Source of the DNA: Deltaproteobacteria bacterium
GTDB taxonomy: Bacteria > Myxococcota_A > Polyangia > Nannocystales > Nannocystaceae
Assembly (NCBI GenBank): GCA_016709225.1
Contig: JADJEE010000012.1
Coordinates: 1,717,501-1,781,500, forward strand
DNA: 64,000 nt
Direction of reading: 5' to 3'
In this document: positions 8,418-18,782 of the stretch, piece by piece
Layout: the number at the start of each line of letters is the position of its first letter
How positions within the stretch are numbered: position 1 is the stretch's first letter
The notes under the pieces: generated by a model
Told to the model about the DNA's origin: nothing
Seen by the model: the letters and a program-made list of their open reading frames with translations, nothing else
Database searches by the model: none
Position numbers and translations under genes: made by a program

Positions 8418-9263
8418 TCAGGCGTTGCGTCGCCGTGGGCTCCGGCGCGGCGCGTCGGCGAGCAGCAGCAGGCGCAGCGCACGGGCGGCGGGTGAGAGCC
8501 GATCGAGCCCGCGATGGAGCAGCCGCAGCGGCCGGTCGATCGGCGTCCGAGGATCTCGCACCTCGACCAGGCGACCGAGCTCCAGATCGGTCGCGACCGC
8601 AGTGCGGCTGACCAACGCGATGCCGAGGCCAGCGCGGACGCTGCCCTTCACCGTCGAGATGCTCGACAGCTCCATGCCGATCTCGACGCCGGCGAAGTGG
8701 CGGTCCATCACCGCTCGCACCGCACTGCCAGGCGCGAACGCGATGAAGGGCAGCGCGCGTGGGTCGGCACCCGGCGCAGCGACCAGCACGATCGACTCGT
8801 CGCGAAACCTCTCGCCGCGGGCGCTGCTGGCGATGACGAGGTCGAGCTCGCCGGCCTCGAAGGCGTCGATCGCGAGCTCCTCCGGCATCTCGCGCAGGCG
8901 CAGCGCAACCTTGGGGTGTCGGCGGCGGAACCCCGAGAGCACCGGCGGCAGCAGGTACGTGCACGCGGTCTGGCCGCCACCGATGCGGACCTCACCCGCC
9001 TCGAGTCGCTCGAGCGCCGCGACCGCCTGGCGAGCCTCGGCGACCGCGACCACCGCCGCGCGCGCGTGGGGCAGCAGCGCGACCCCGGCCTGCGTCAGCT
9101 GTGCACCGGTGCGACCGCGATCGAACAACCGCGCCTCGAGCTCGGCCTCGAGCCGGCGGATCGAGGCGGTCAGTGCCGGCTGCGACACGTGGGCGTGGCG
9201 GGCCGCCGCCGTGAAGGTGCCCTGCTCGACCACCAGCAGGAAGTGACGCAGGTGCTCGAGCAT
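8418..9263 (-). CDS. LysR-family transcriptional regulator
   Basis: 281 residues. An N-terminal winged helix-turn-helix (MLEHLRHFLLVVEQGTFTAA, then SQPALTASIRRLE) is followed by a periplasmic-binding-like effector domain with VRIGGG and LDLVIASSA. LysR proteins usually control a divergent neighbour, here the TauE/SafE exporter 71 nt away, often in response to a small organic or sulfur ligand. ATG 9263 is preferred over ATG 9269 because it fits LysR N-termini and sits 6 nt from a TAACCT box. The ligand is unknown. Confidence 0.92.
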   Translation of the reverse strand: MLEHLRHFLLVVEQGTFTAAARHAHVSQPALTASIRRLEAELEARLFDRGRTGAQLTQAGVALLPHARAAVVAVAEARQAVAALERLEAGEVRIGGGQTACTYLLPPVLSGFRRRHPKVALRLREMPEELAIDAFEAGELDLVIASSARGERFRDESIVLVAAPGADPRALPFIAFAPGSAVRAVMDRHFAGVEIGMELSSISTVKGSVRAGLGIALVSRTAVATDLELGRLVEVRDPRTPIDRPLRLLHRGLDRLSPAARALRLLLLADAPRRSPRRRNA

Positions 9264-9275
9264 AAGCATAGGTTA
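9263..9275. promoter_or_regulatory. T-N11-A LysR-type box overlapping a -10-like TAACCT
   Basis: TAAGCATAGGTTA fits the T-N11-A LysR consensus with TAA/TTA arms. The minus-strand TAACCT hexamer (9270-9275) lies 6 nt before the LysR ATG. A bound LysR here would block its own transcription, the usual autoregulation. The patch is AT-rich compared with its surroundings. Confidence 0.35.
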
Positions 9276-9334
9276 TCGAACTGCGGCGAAACATTCATGG
9301 GCGTCCGGTCCGCCGCAGGCCCATCTTCGCCATC

Positions 9335-10048
9335 GTGATCCTCCTCGTCGTGCTCGGGCTCGCGGCTGGCATGCTCAGCACCATCGCCGGCCTCGGCGGC
9401 GGCCTGTTCCTGCTGATGGTGCTGGGGCTGCTGCGCGGGCCCCATGCCGCGCTGGTGCTCACGACCCCGGCGCTGCTGGTGTCGAACCTCCACCGCGCGT
9501 GGCTGTTCCGCGCCGATCTCGATCGTCGGCTCGCCCGCGTCATCGTCGGCGGCGTGATCCCGGGTGCGTTCCTCGGCGCACTCGCGCTGCCGGAGATTCC
9601 CGAGACCGTGGTGGCGGTGCTGTTCACCGCGTCCACCGTGTTCGCGCTGCTGCGCGCCAGCGGACGCATCACGCTGCAGCCGCGGGGCCGCGCCATCGCG
9701 CTCTACGCCTTCGTCGTCGGTGCGCTGGCGGCGACCTCGGGCGGTGCTGGCATGCTGCTGGCACCGCTGGTCTTGAGCGTGGTCGGGCCGGGTACGCGCT
9801 ACCTCGCGACCATCGCCGTGGGTGCGATGGCGATGCATGCGGCGCGGGTGATGGGCTATGGCGCTGCGGGTCTCCTGGCGAGCGAGCAGACCGGCGACAT
9901 CCTCGCGCTGCTGGTGGGGTTGCTGGCTGGCAACCTGATCGGCCGGCGCCTGCGCGGCCACGCGAGCATCGACACCCAACGCCGGGTCGAGATCGGCGCG
10001 CTGGTGATCGCGAACGTTTGCGCGCTGGCCAGCCTGTTCGGGCGGTGA
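9335..10048 (+). CDS. TauE/SafE-family membrane transporter
   Basis: 237 residues, almost entirely hydrophobic with about 7-8 helices in two halves. Family motifs are AGMLSTIAGLGGGLFLL near the N-terminus and GALAATSGGAGMLLAPL in the middle, the paired Gly-rich repeats of TauE/SafE (DUF81) proteins. Members export sulfite, sulfoacetate or other organosulfur anions; the substrate here is not evident. GTG at 9335 is the only start before the first helix. It is divergent from the LysR gene, which probably regulates it. Confidence 0.87.
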   Translation: MILLVVLGLAAGMLSTIAGLGGGLFLLMVLGLLRGPHAALVLTTPALLVSNLHRAWLFRADLDRRLARVIVGGVIPGAFLGALALPEIPETVVAVLFTASTVFALLRASGRITLQPRGRAIALYAFVVGALAATSGGAGMLLAPLVLSVVGPGTRYLATIAVGAMAMHAARVMGYGAAGLLASEQTGDILALLVGLLAGNLIGRRLRGHASIDTQRRVEIGALVIANVCALASLFGR

Positions 10049-10069
10049 ACGGACGAACGGGTGGATGCG

Positions 10070-10282
10070 CTACTGCTCGCGCTTGCGTGCGCGGTTCCAC
10101 TTCCACAGCTTCACGATGCCGCCGGTGACGGCGCCCCGTGCCCGCGCGCCCAGGCTCTTGCCGTCGTCCTTGCCGTTGCCGGCCCGCGGCACCGCCTTGC
10201 CCGCCTTGTGGCCGAGGTAGAGGCCCGCGGCGACCGCCAGGACGATGAGCACGATGAGCAGGGGCAGTGGGAGCTCTTCCAA
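10070..10282 (-). CDS. Small single-helix membrane protein
   Basis: 70 residues from TTG 10282, which has GGAGG 8 nt upstream. One N-terminal helix (LPLLIVLIVLAVAAGLYLG) is followed by a basic Lys/Arg/Gly-rich cytoplasmic tail ending KWNRARKREQ. It is convergent with the TauE/SafE gene. I do not recognise the family. The Shine-Dalgarno supports a real gene despite the rare TTG start. Confidence 0.6.
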   Translation of the reverse strand: MEELPLPLLIVLIVLAVAAGLYLGHKAGKAVPRAGNGKDDGKSLGARARGAVTGGIVKLWKWNRARKREQ

Positions 10283-10381
10283 GCGGCGGGCCTCCGGACG
10301 AAGGTAGCGCCAACTGCGAAAGTCACAAGGGGCCCCCCGCGCACGAAGGTCGTTGCGGTCGGGTGCCGCACCCATCTTTGC

Positions 10382-10387
10382 TAAGCT
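10382..10387 (+). promoter_or_regulatory. -10-like box TAAGCT for the glutaredoxin fusion
   Basis: GCTAAGCT ends 8 nt before GTG 10396, which has no Shine-Dalgarno. This supports choosing GTG 10396 over longer upstream reading. Confidence 0.5.
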
Positions 10388-10395
10388 CCGCGGCC

Positions 10396-11313
10396 GTGGA
10401 CGAGCTCCAAGGTCGCATCGATGCACTGGTCAAGGGCAACCGCGTGGTGCTCTTCATGAAGGGCACGCGTGCGGCGCCCCAGTGTGGCTTCTCGGCGCAG
10501 GTGGTCGAGATCCTCGACCAGTACCTGCCCGAGTACACCACCGTGAACGTCCTCGCCGACGCCGCGATGCGCGACGGTGTGAAGGAGTACGCGCAGTGGC
10601 CCACGATCCCGCAGCTGTTCGTCGACGGCGAATTCGTCGGGGGCTGCGACATCGTGCGGGAGCTCGACGGCAACGGCGAGCTGGTCAAGACCCTCGGTGA
10701 GCTGGTCACGCCGCCTTCGCCCCCCGCGATCACGATCAGCGACGCCGCTGCCAAGGTCTTCGCGCAGGCCGTGCGCGAGCTCGCCGAGGGCGAGCGCCTG
10801 CGGCTCGTCGTCGACGGACGCTTCCAGCACGAACTCACGATCACGGGGCCGGGTCCCGGCGATCTCGAGGTCACTGCCAACGGCGTTACGCTGCGGGTCG
10901 ACGTCGGCAGCGCGCGACGTGCCGACGGCGTGCGCATCGACTACGTCGAGCAGCCGAGCCCCGGCTTCAAGATCGACAACCCCAATGCACCGCCGACCGT
11001 GCGCCACGTCAGCCCCGCCGAGGCCAAGGCGTTGCTCGACGCGGACGGGCGGGCGCGCCTGCTCGACGTGCGCACGCCCGGCGAGCACGAGCGGGCGCGC
11101 ATCCCCGGCGGCGTGTTGCTGACGCCCGAGCTCATGCGCGAGCTGCTCGAGCTGCCGCGCGACACCCCGCTGGTGTTCCATTGCCACCACGGTCAGCGCT
11201 CGCACCAGGCCGCGCTGCACTTCCTCGAGCGCGGCTTCACGGTGGTCCACAACGTCGCCGGTGGCATCGACGCGTGGTCGGTCGAGCTCGACCCGTCGAT
11301 CCCACGGTACTAG
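10396..11313 (+). CDS. CGFS glutaredoxin / A-type-carrier-like / rhodanese fusion
   Basis: 305 residues in three domains. Residues 1-105 form a Grx4-type monothiol glutaredoxin with CGFS (C30-S33), WPTIPQLF and GGCDI, a class that carries [2Fe-2S] clusters. Residues about 112-210 resemble an IscA/SufA A-type carrier (ITISDAAAKVF, then GFKIDNPNAPPTV), but all the ligand cysteines are missing. Residues about 213-305 are a rhodanese with the active-site Cys in FHCHHGQRS. The combination points to Fe-S cluster or sulfur handling in the cytoplasm. The SNF2 gene starts 4 nt after it, so the two are probably cotranscribed. The fusion is intact and uninterrupted. Confidence 0.9.
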   Translation: MDELQGRIDALVKGNRVVLFMKGTRAAPQCGFSAQVVEILDQYLPEYTTVNVLADAAMRDGVKEYAQWPTIPQLFVDGEFVGGCDIVRELDGNGELVKTLGELVTPPSPPAITISDAAAKVFAQAVRELAEGERLRLVVDGRFQHELTITGPGPGDLEVTANGVTLRVDVGSARRADGVRIDYVEQPSPGFKIDNPNAPPTVRHVSPAEAKALLDADGRARLLDVRTPGEHERARIPGGVLLTPELMRELLELPRDTPLVFHCHHGQRSHQAALHFLERGFTVVHNVAGGIDAWSVELDPSIPRY

Positions 11314-11316
11314 TCG

Positions 11317-14271
<2,955 letters not shown>

Positions 14272-14309
14272 TACCTCTCACGCGGGGACGCCCGCCCGCG
14301 CAACCAGGC

Positions 14310-15329
14310 TCAGGGCGCCGCCGCGGCGGCTGCTTCGATGGGCTCGCAGCTGCAGCCCCAGCTCGCCGGCAGCTGCGGACACATCGTCGCTGCGATGATC
14401 CGGTGGCCCTCGGCGTTCGGGTGGATGTGGTCGAAGCTTCGCAGCTCCGCGCGCAAGAACCACCGCGGCAGCTCGGCGAGCAGTGCAGCGTCACGATCGA
14501 GCTCGGCCTCGCGCGCCGCCTCGTCGAGCTTCGCGTGGGCCTGCTTCCAGCGCTTGTCCTTCGCGAGCGCAGCGCGGACGGTCTCGACTTCCTGCGCGTC
14601 GGCATCGCGATCGCGCAGCGCCGAGTCGTAGAGATCGATGGCGATGTCGGGCAGCTCGCGGGGGTCCCACGGCGCCTCGACGCCGCCAGGACGCTTGCGA
14701 CCGTAGTCACCGAAGGCCTGCTCGGGGGTCAGCCGCGACATGTTGAAGTCGACGACCTCCTTGGTCACCCGCACGTGTTCGAGCCCCTGCTCCCCGCGCC
14801 AGCGCTTGTCCTTCAGATCGCCCCACGGTGTCAGCGAGAGACCGATCACCTTGAAGTGGTGATCGTGGGCGGCGACGAAGAGGTCGCGCATGTGCTTGTT
14901 GGTCGACTTCGGGGTGCCGACGCTGTTGAGCCCACCGCCGTAGACGAGCCAGTGCTCGAAGGCGGGGTCCTTGGCGCGCACGCGCGAGTTCTCGAGCACC
15001 TGGTGCTTGAAGCGCTGCTTGAGCGCGAGTGCGCCCTGACCCACGCGCGAGAGGTTGTGGACCTCGACGTTGCGACACAGGCGCTCGAGCTCGCGGGCAT
15101 AGGGCTGCTTGGGCCACGCACCGATCGATCCCGCCAGCACCACGACCTTCACCGGCTTGTCGGCGTGCTTGAAGCGCCAGGTCGGCGGACCCTCGGGCTC
15201 GAGTCCGATCAAGGTCGGCGCGGCGGCGGCGGGCTCCTCGGCGTGGGCGGGCGTCGCCGGCGACCCGAACGACAGCGCGGTCGCGAGCGCCAGCCAAGGC
15301 CCAGTGTCACGGAACGATCGAGAACGCAT
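14310..15329 (-). CDS. Secreted SGNH/GDSL-like hydrolase
   Basis: 339 residues from ATG 15329, giving a clean signal peptide (MRSRSFRDTGPWLALATALS, cleavage near AHA-EE). Block I is VVVLAGSIGAWP, a degenerate GDS, and block V is DHIHPNAEGHRI, carrying the catalytic-type Asp and His. SGNH enzymes hydrolyse esters or lipids. The Ser-context is atypical, so catalysis needs testing. The start overlaps the end of the DUF2914 gene by 23 nt, suggesting translational coupling. It is convergent with the SNF2 gene. Confidence 0.72.
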   Translation of the reverse strand: MRSRSFRDTGPWLALATALSFGSPATPAHAEEPAAAAPTLIGLEPEGPPTWRFKHADKPVKVVVLAGSIGAWPKQPYARELERLCRNVEVHNLSRVGQGALALKQRFKHQVLENSRVRAKDPAFEHWLVYGGGLNSVGTPKSTNKHMRDLFVAAHDHHFKVIGLSLTPWGDLKDKRWRGEQGLEHVRVTKEVVDFNMSRLTPEQAFGDYGRKRPGGVEAPWDPRELPDIAIDLYDSALRDRDADAQEVETVRAALAKDKRWKQAHAKLDEAAREAELDRDAALLAELPRWFLRAELRSFDHIHPNAEGHRIIAATMCPQLPASWGCSCEPIEAAAAAAP

Positions 15330-16908
15330 GCTCGGCGAGCTCCACACCATCGGCAGACATGATGCGCACCACCCACTCGCCGACGTACTCGGCGCGCAGC
15401 CGCAGGTACGCGCGCGTGCGGTAGGCATGCAATGACACCACCGCGATCTTGCCGCGGCGCGCCGTGCTGCCGTCCTTCTTCTGCCACACGATCGACATCA
15501 TCTCCTCCTCGCGGGGATGCACGACACGCAGGCACACGTTGATCTCCTCGAGCTTCGAGACGGAGAACTCGCGGGCGACGTCCTTGCAGCCGGTCTTGTC
15601 GTAGCCCGCGCCCATCTCGATGCGATCGACGTGGATGCCGGTCGCGCCGACACCCCCGACCGGCGGGAGGTCGGCGGGGCTCACGGGCAGGCGGGCGAAG
15701 GTCGCAGCGATCTCGGGCGGCGTGCCCGGTGGCGCCGTGCGGGGATCGGCGTCGCGCGGCACTGCGACCGGCGGCTTCGACTCGATCGGCACCGTGGGCG
15801 CGGTACCGCCGCGTTCGGTCGGCGGCGTGGCATCGTCGTCGTCGACGTGGGTCGAGGCCGGGGTCGGCTCCACCGGCGCGGGCGCGGGATCCACGGCCGG
15901 CTTCTCGGCGATCGTCGTTTGCGAGGCGGCGAGCTCGGGCGTCGCGCCATCGTTCGCCGCGCCGAACCACCACACTGCCCCGGCCACACCGACGCCCGCG
16001 ACGACCGCCCAACCCAGCGAGGCCCGCTTGGGCTTGGCGCCCAGCTCGAGCGCAGCGGTGCGCGAGGTGATGCGCCGCGGCTCGGGTGCCACGACGCGCT
16101 TGCGCGCCGCCGCGTGCAACGGCAGCACGCGTCCGCGATCATCGTCATCGTCGTCGACCGCGCCCACCGCAACGCGGGCCACCACCGCGTCGCGCGGCTC
16201 ACGGACGACCTGCGAGGGGCGCCGCGGAGGTTCGACCGTCCTGGCGACCTCGACGGGCTTCGCCGCCTCGCTCGGCTTCGCCGCCTCGCTCGACTTCGCC
16301 GCCTCGCTCGACTTCGCCGCCTCGCTCGACTTCGCCGCCTCGCTCGACTTCGCCGCCTCGCTCGACTTCGCCGCCTCGCTCGACTTCGCCGCCTCGCTCG
16401 CGTCCGCTGCGGCGCGTGCCGCCGCGGCCCGCTCGCGCGCCTCGAGCTCCGCGCCCATCAGCGCAGCCATCTCCGCCTCGGACTCCCGTAGGTCGCGTTG
16501 CGCCGGTGCGGGCGGCATCATCGCCACCGCAACGTCGCGGGTCGCCATCGCCCACGATCCCGACATCATCGCGTCCATCTGCCGATCGTCCTCGCGCTCG
16601 GGCGCCACCGCGACGTCGGGCTCGGCACCCTCGTCGTCGAGGGTCGCGGTCGGGAGATCGGTCGATGAACTCTCGGCCACGCGGGGCCCCGAGATCTCGC
16701 TGACGTCGCGCGCCACCACGGCATCGCCGCTCACCACGCGCGGCACCGCGGCCGCGCGCGCGCGGTCGTCCCAGGTCTTCGTCTCGCCCCCCGGCTCGGC
16801 CGTTTCGGACTGCCCGAGCAGGTCACCCCACGCCGCATCGAAGCTCGCTTTGCCGTCCGCAGCTGGACGGTGGGGTGGCTCATTCGAGCCATGCCTCATG
16901 CTCGACAT
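15307..16908 (-). CDS. DUF2914-type membrane protein with SEAAK helical repeats
   Basis: 533 residues. A cytoplasmic N-terminal half contains eight SEAAK units forming a predicted rigid, charged helix (encoded 16259-16402). A single transmembrane helix (ASLGWAVVAGVGVAGAVWWF) follows, then a Pro/Thr/Ala linker. The C-terminal domain matches DUF2914 (INVCLRVVHP, SIVWQKKDGS, YLRLRAEYVGEWVVRI, ADGVELAEHAFSI). DUF2914 domains resemble beta-sandwich ligand-binding modules, with unknown function. Topology implies a repeat-rich inside and a periplasmic sensor. It is coupled to the downstream SGNH gene. No box was seen before the ATG. Confidence 0.8.
   Translation of the reverse strand: MSSMRHGSNEPPHRPAADGKASFDAAWGDLLGQSETAEPGGETKTWDDRARAAAVPRVVSGDAVVARDVSEISGPRVAESSSTDLPTATLDDEGAEPDVAVAPEREDDRQMDAMMSGSWAMATRDVAVAMMPPAPAQRDLRESEAEMAALMGAELEARERAAAARAAADASEAAKSSEAAKSSEAAKSSEAAKSSEAAKSSEAAKSSEAAKPSEAAKPVEVARTVEPPRRPSQVVREPRDAVVARVAVGAVDDDDDDRGRVLPLHAAARKRVVAPEPRRITSRTAALELGAKPKRASLGWAVVAGVGVAGAVWWFGAANDGATPELAASQTTIAEKPAVDPAPAPVEPTPASTHVDDDDATPPTERGGTAPTVPIESKPPVAVPRDADPRTAPPGTPPEIAATFARLPVSPADLPPVGGVGATGIHVDRIEMGAGYDKTGCKDVAREFSVSKLEEINVCLRVVHPREEEMMSIVWQKKDGSTARRGKIAVVSLHAYRTRAYLRLRAEYVGEWVVRIMSADGVELAEHAFSIVP
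16259..16402 (-). repeat. Eight tandem 18-bp units encoding SEAAK repeats
   Basis: The unit TTCGCCGCCTCGCTCGAC (plus strand) is repeated eight times head to tail; the inner six are identical and the two outer copies differ only in the final bases. All are in frame. The near identity implies recent slippage or unequal exchange, so copy number is probably variable between strains. Confidence 0.95.
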
Positions 16909-17066
16909 CGTGCCAGAAAAGCCGCCGCGGCGGGAGCCTCGCGATCGGCGATCGCAGGCCCGGCCGGGCCGCGCATCGTCCCGGTCCGCCCTTGCCGCCT
17001 GTTCCTGGGGTGTGCCGTCTTCCGAGCGCGGCAGGTTCGGGATTGTGTCCGAACCGCCCGCGGACT

Positions 17067-17822
17067 ATGAACGAGCGTATGCGGCCGAGCGCGCGACGCG
17101 AAGGACTCGCGGCACTGGGGCTCACGGCCCTGCTCGCGTGCGAGTGGGCTGCACCCGACGAGTTCACCCCGCCGGCGCCCTACCGCCCAGCCCACGTGCC
17201 GCGTCCGATCGCGCCCGCCGATCCGGGCGCCGAGCCCAACCTGTTGCAGGAGTACACCGTGCGCGCGCCGGTCGATCCGCAGGAGGCCGAGGCGTGGGAG
17301 CTGCCGTTCCAGTCCAAGCGCCTGGTGGTCGCGCTGCTCATCGCCGCGGCCCACGATCGCCTCGAGGAGCTGAGCTACGTGCTCACGCCCGACGCGACAT
17401 GGGGCCTGCCCGATCGACGTCGTCGCGGTGCACGACCGATCTTCGGCGAGGACCACGGCGCCGCCTTCCTGCAGGCGCTGCGCAACGCGGCGGTGCGCTT
17501 CTCCGCGCGCAAGCACCCGTGGTCGAGCCCGCCGACCGCCGATGGGCCCAACCAACAGGTGCGCTCGGGTGCCGAGCCGTTCTGGACCTACTACGCGGCC
17601 GACGGCGACGTGATGGCGTTTCGCGAGGTCATGTACCGCGGTCGCGCGCGCATCGACTACGTCGGGTTGTTCGAGTCGCTACCGCCGCCACCGATGGTGG
17701 GCGCGCCTCACGATCCACCACCGCCACCGTCGCCTCCGCCGCGCAAGCCCAGGCCCGGCGAGCTCACGGCCTCCGAGCTCGCCGGCGACTTCGATGCGCC
17801 CGCCGTGGGCGAGCTTCGCTGA
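17067..17822 (+). CDS. Predicted lipoprotein, unknown function
   Basis: 251 residues from ATG 17067 (ATG 17079 is an alternative). The signal ends in lipobox LLAC (ALLACEWAAP). The mature part has a helical region (LPFQSKRLVVALLIAAAHD), a conserved-looking central block (FWTYYAADGDVMAFREVMYR), and a proline-rich tail (PPPPSPPPRK). I recognise no family. Its last 115 nt overlap the end of a convergent gene, and the Pro-rich tail is antisense to that gene's Gly/Ser-rich tail. Confidence 0.75.
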   Translation: MNERMRPSARREGLAALGLTALLACEWAAPDEFTPPAPYRPAHVPRPIAPADPGAEPNLLQEYTVRAPVDPQEAEAWELPFQSKRLVVALLIAAAHDRLEELSYVLTPDATWGLPDRRRRGARPIFGEDHGAAFLQALRNAAVRFSARKHPWSSPPTADGPNQQVRSGAEPFWTYYAADGDVMAFREVMYRGRARIDYVGLFESLPPPPMVGAPHDPPPPPSPPPRKPRPGELTASELAGDFDAPAVGELR

Positions 17823-18706
17823 TCGGTGGCCTCGAGCATGGCGGCCACGCGCACGCGCAGTGGCGACCACGCGTGACGATCCAAGAACGCGGCCGGCGAC
17901 AGCTCGCCCCGCAGCACCGCAGCGAAGTCGGCCTCCTGCCGCGCCAGGCGAGCCTCCACCGCCAGCTCGGTCGCTGCGGCGGCGCGTGGGTGCTCGGGAT
18001 GCCGCAACGCGAACAACCCCGGTGCCCCGCGCCCACCCGTGACCCAGCGCGCATGCAGATCGGCCTGCAGCGCGCGCAGGCGATCGAGGCTGTAGGTCCC
18101 GGCCCAACCACCGCGACCGATCCGCAGCGCCGCGTAGGCATCGAGCTCGCGGTGCCCGTGCTCGAGCGACCATCGATCGAGATCGGCGTAGTCGAGATCG
18201 AGGCGACCATCGCGATCGCTGGTCGGCACCACCTCGAGCGCGATCCACCGACCACCGGGCTCTCGCAGCTCCACCGTCACCGGGCCCGTCCACGCGCGCA
18301 CGTGGCAGGGCGCGACATCGGCCTGGTCGAGCACGTCGCCGCGCGGCGTGGGCGGTCGTCGACACTGCGCGTGCTCGAGCACGAAGTGGGCACGTGCAGG
18401 TCCGATCTCCCGGTACGCCACGACGCCCCAGCCCGCGCGTCCGGGCACGTCGCCGACCGCGACCGGCTCGAGCGGAACAGTGCCGGCGTTCGCGGGCTCG
18501 ACCGGCGCGCGCGAGCGCTGCGCCGTCGCGTCCCGTGACGCGGCACACGCGGTCGCGAGGACACAGCCGATCAGGATCGCCGCGCGATGGTTGCAGCGTC
18601 GACCGGCAATTGCCGCGTTCGCGCCCTTGCTGCCCTGCTGCCCTCGCATGCCCTGTTGCCCCTCGCGAGACCTTGCAGCTTCGCGAGACGTTGCACCTTG
18701 GCCCAT
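17708..18706 (-). CDS. Predicted lipoprotein, unknown function
   Basis: 332 residues from ATG 18706; ATG 18649 would give a more ordinary signal. The lipobox is LATAC. The mature protein has a compact region with GWGVVAYREIGPARAHFVLEH, SLEHGHRELDAYAALRIGR and LDRLRALQADLHARW, plus paired cysteines. The C-terminal 38 residues are Ser/Gly-rich and lie wholly within the overlap with the convergent lipoprotein gene. The sequence just before the lipobox has short repeated Gln/Gly/Arg words. No family recognised. Confidence 0.68.
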   Translation of the reverse strand: MGQGATSREAARSREGQQGMRGQQGSKGANAAIAGRRCNHRAAILIGCVLATACAASRDATAQRSRAPVEPANAGTVPLEPVAVGDVPGRAGWGVVAYREIGPARAHFVLEHAQCRRPPTPRGDVLDQADVAPCHVRAWTGPVTVELREPGGRWIALEVVPTSDRDGRLDLDYADLDRWSLEHGHRELDAYAALRIGRGGWAGTYSLDRLRALQADLHARWVTGGRGAPGLFALRHPEHPRAAAATELAVEARLARQEADFAAVLRGELSPAAFLDRHAWSPLRVRVAAMLEATDQRSSPTAGASKSPASSEAVSSPGLGLRGGGDGGGGGS

Positions 18707-18782
18707 GCCCACCACGCGTGCAAGCACGGGGGGACCGTCGTCGCCTTGACGGGGGCGCCGTGCTCGCGCGACCGTCCCCGAG

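Noticed and set aside
16259..16402. CRISPR-like repeat array
   Set aside because: Units are directly adjacent with no spacers and lie in frame in a gene; it is a coding tandem repeat.
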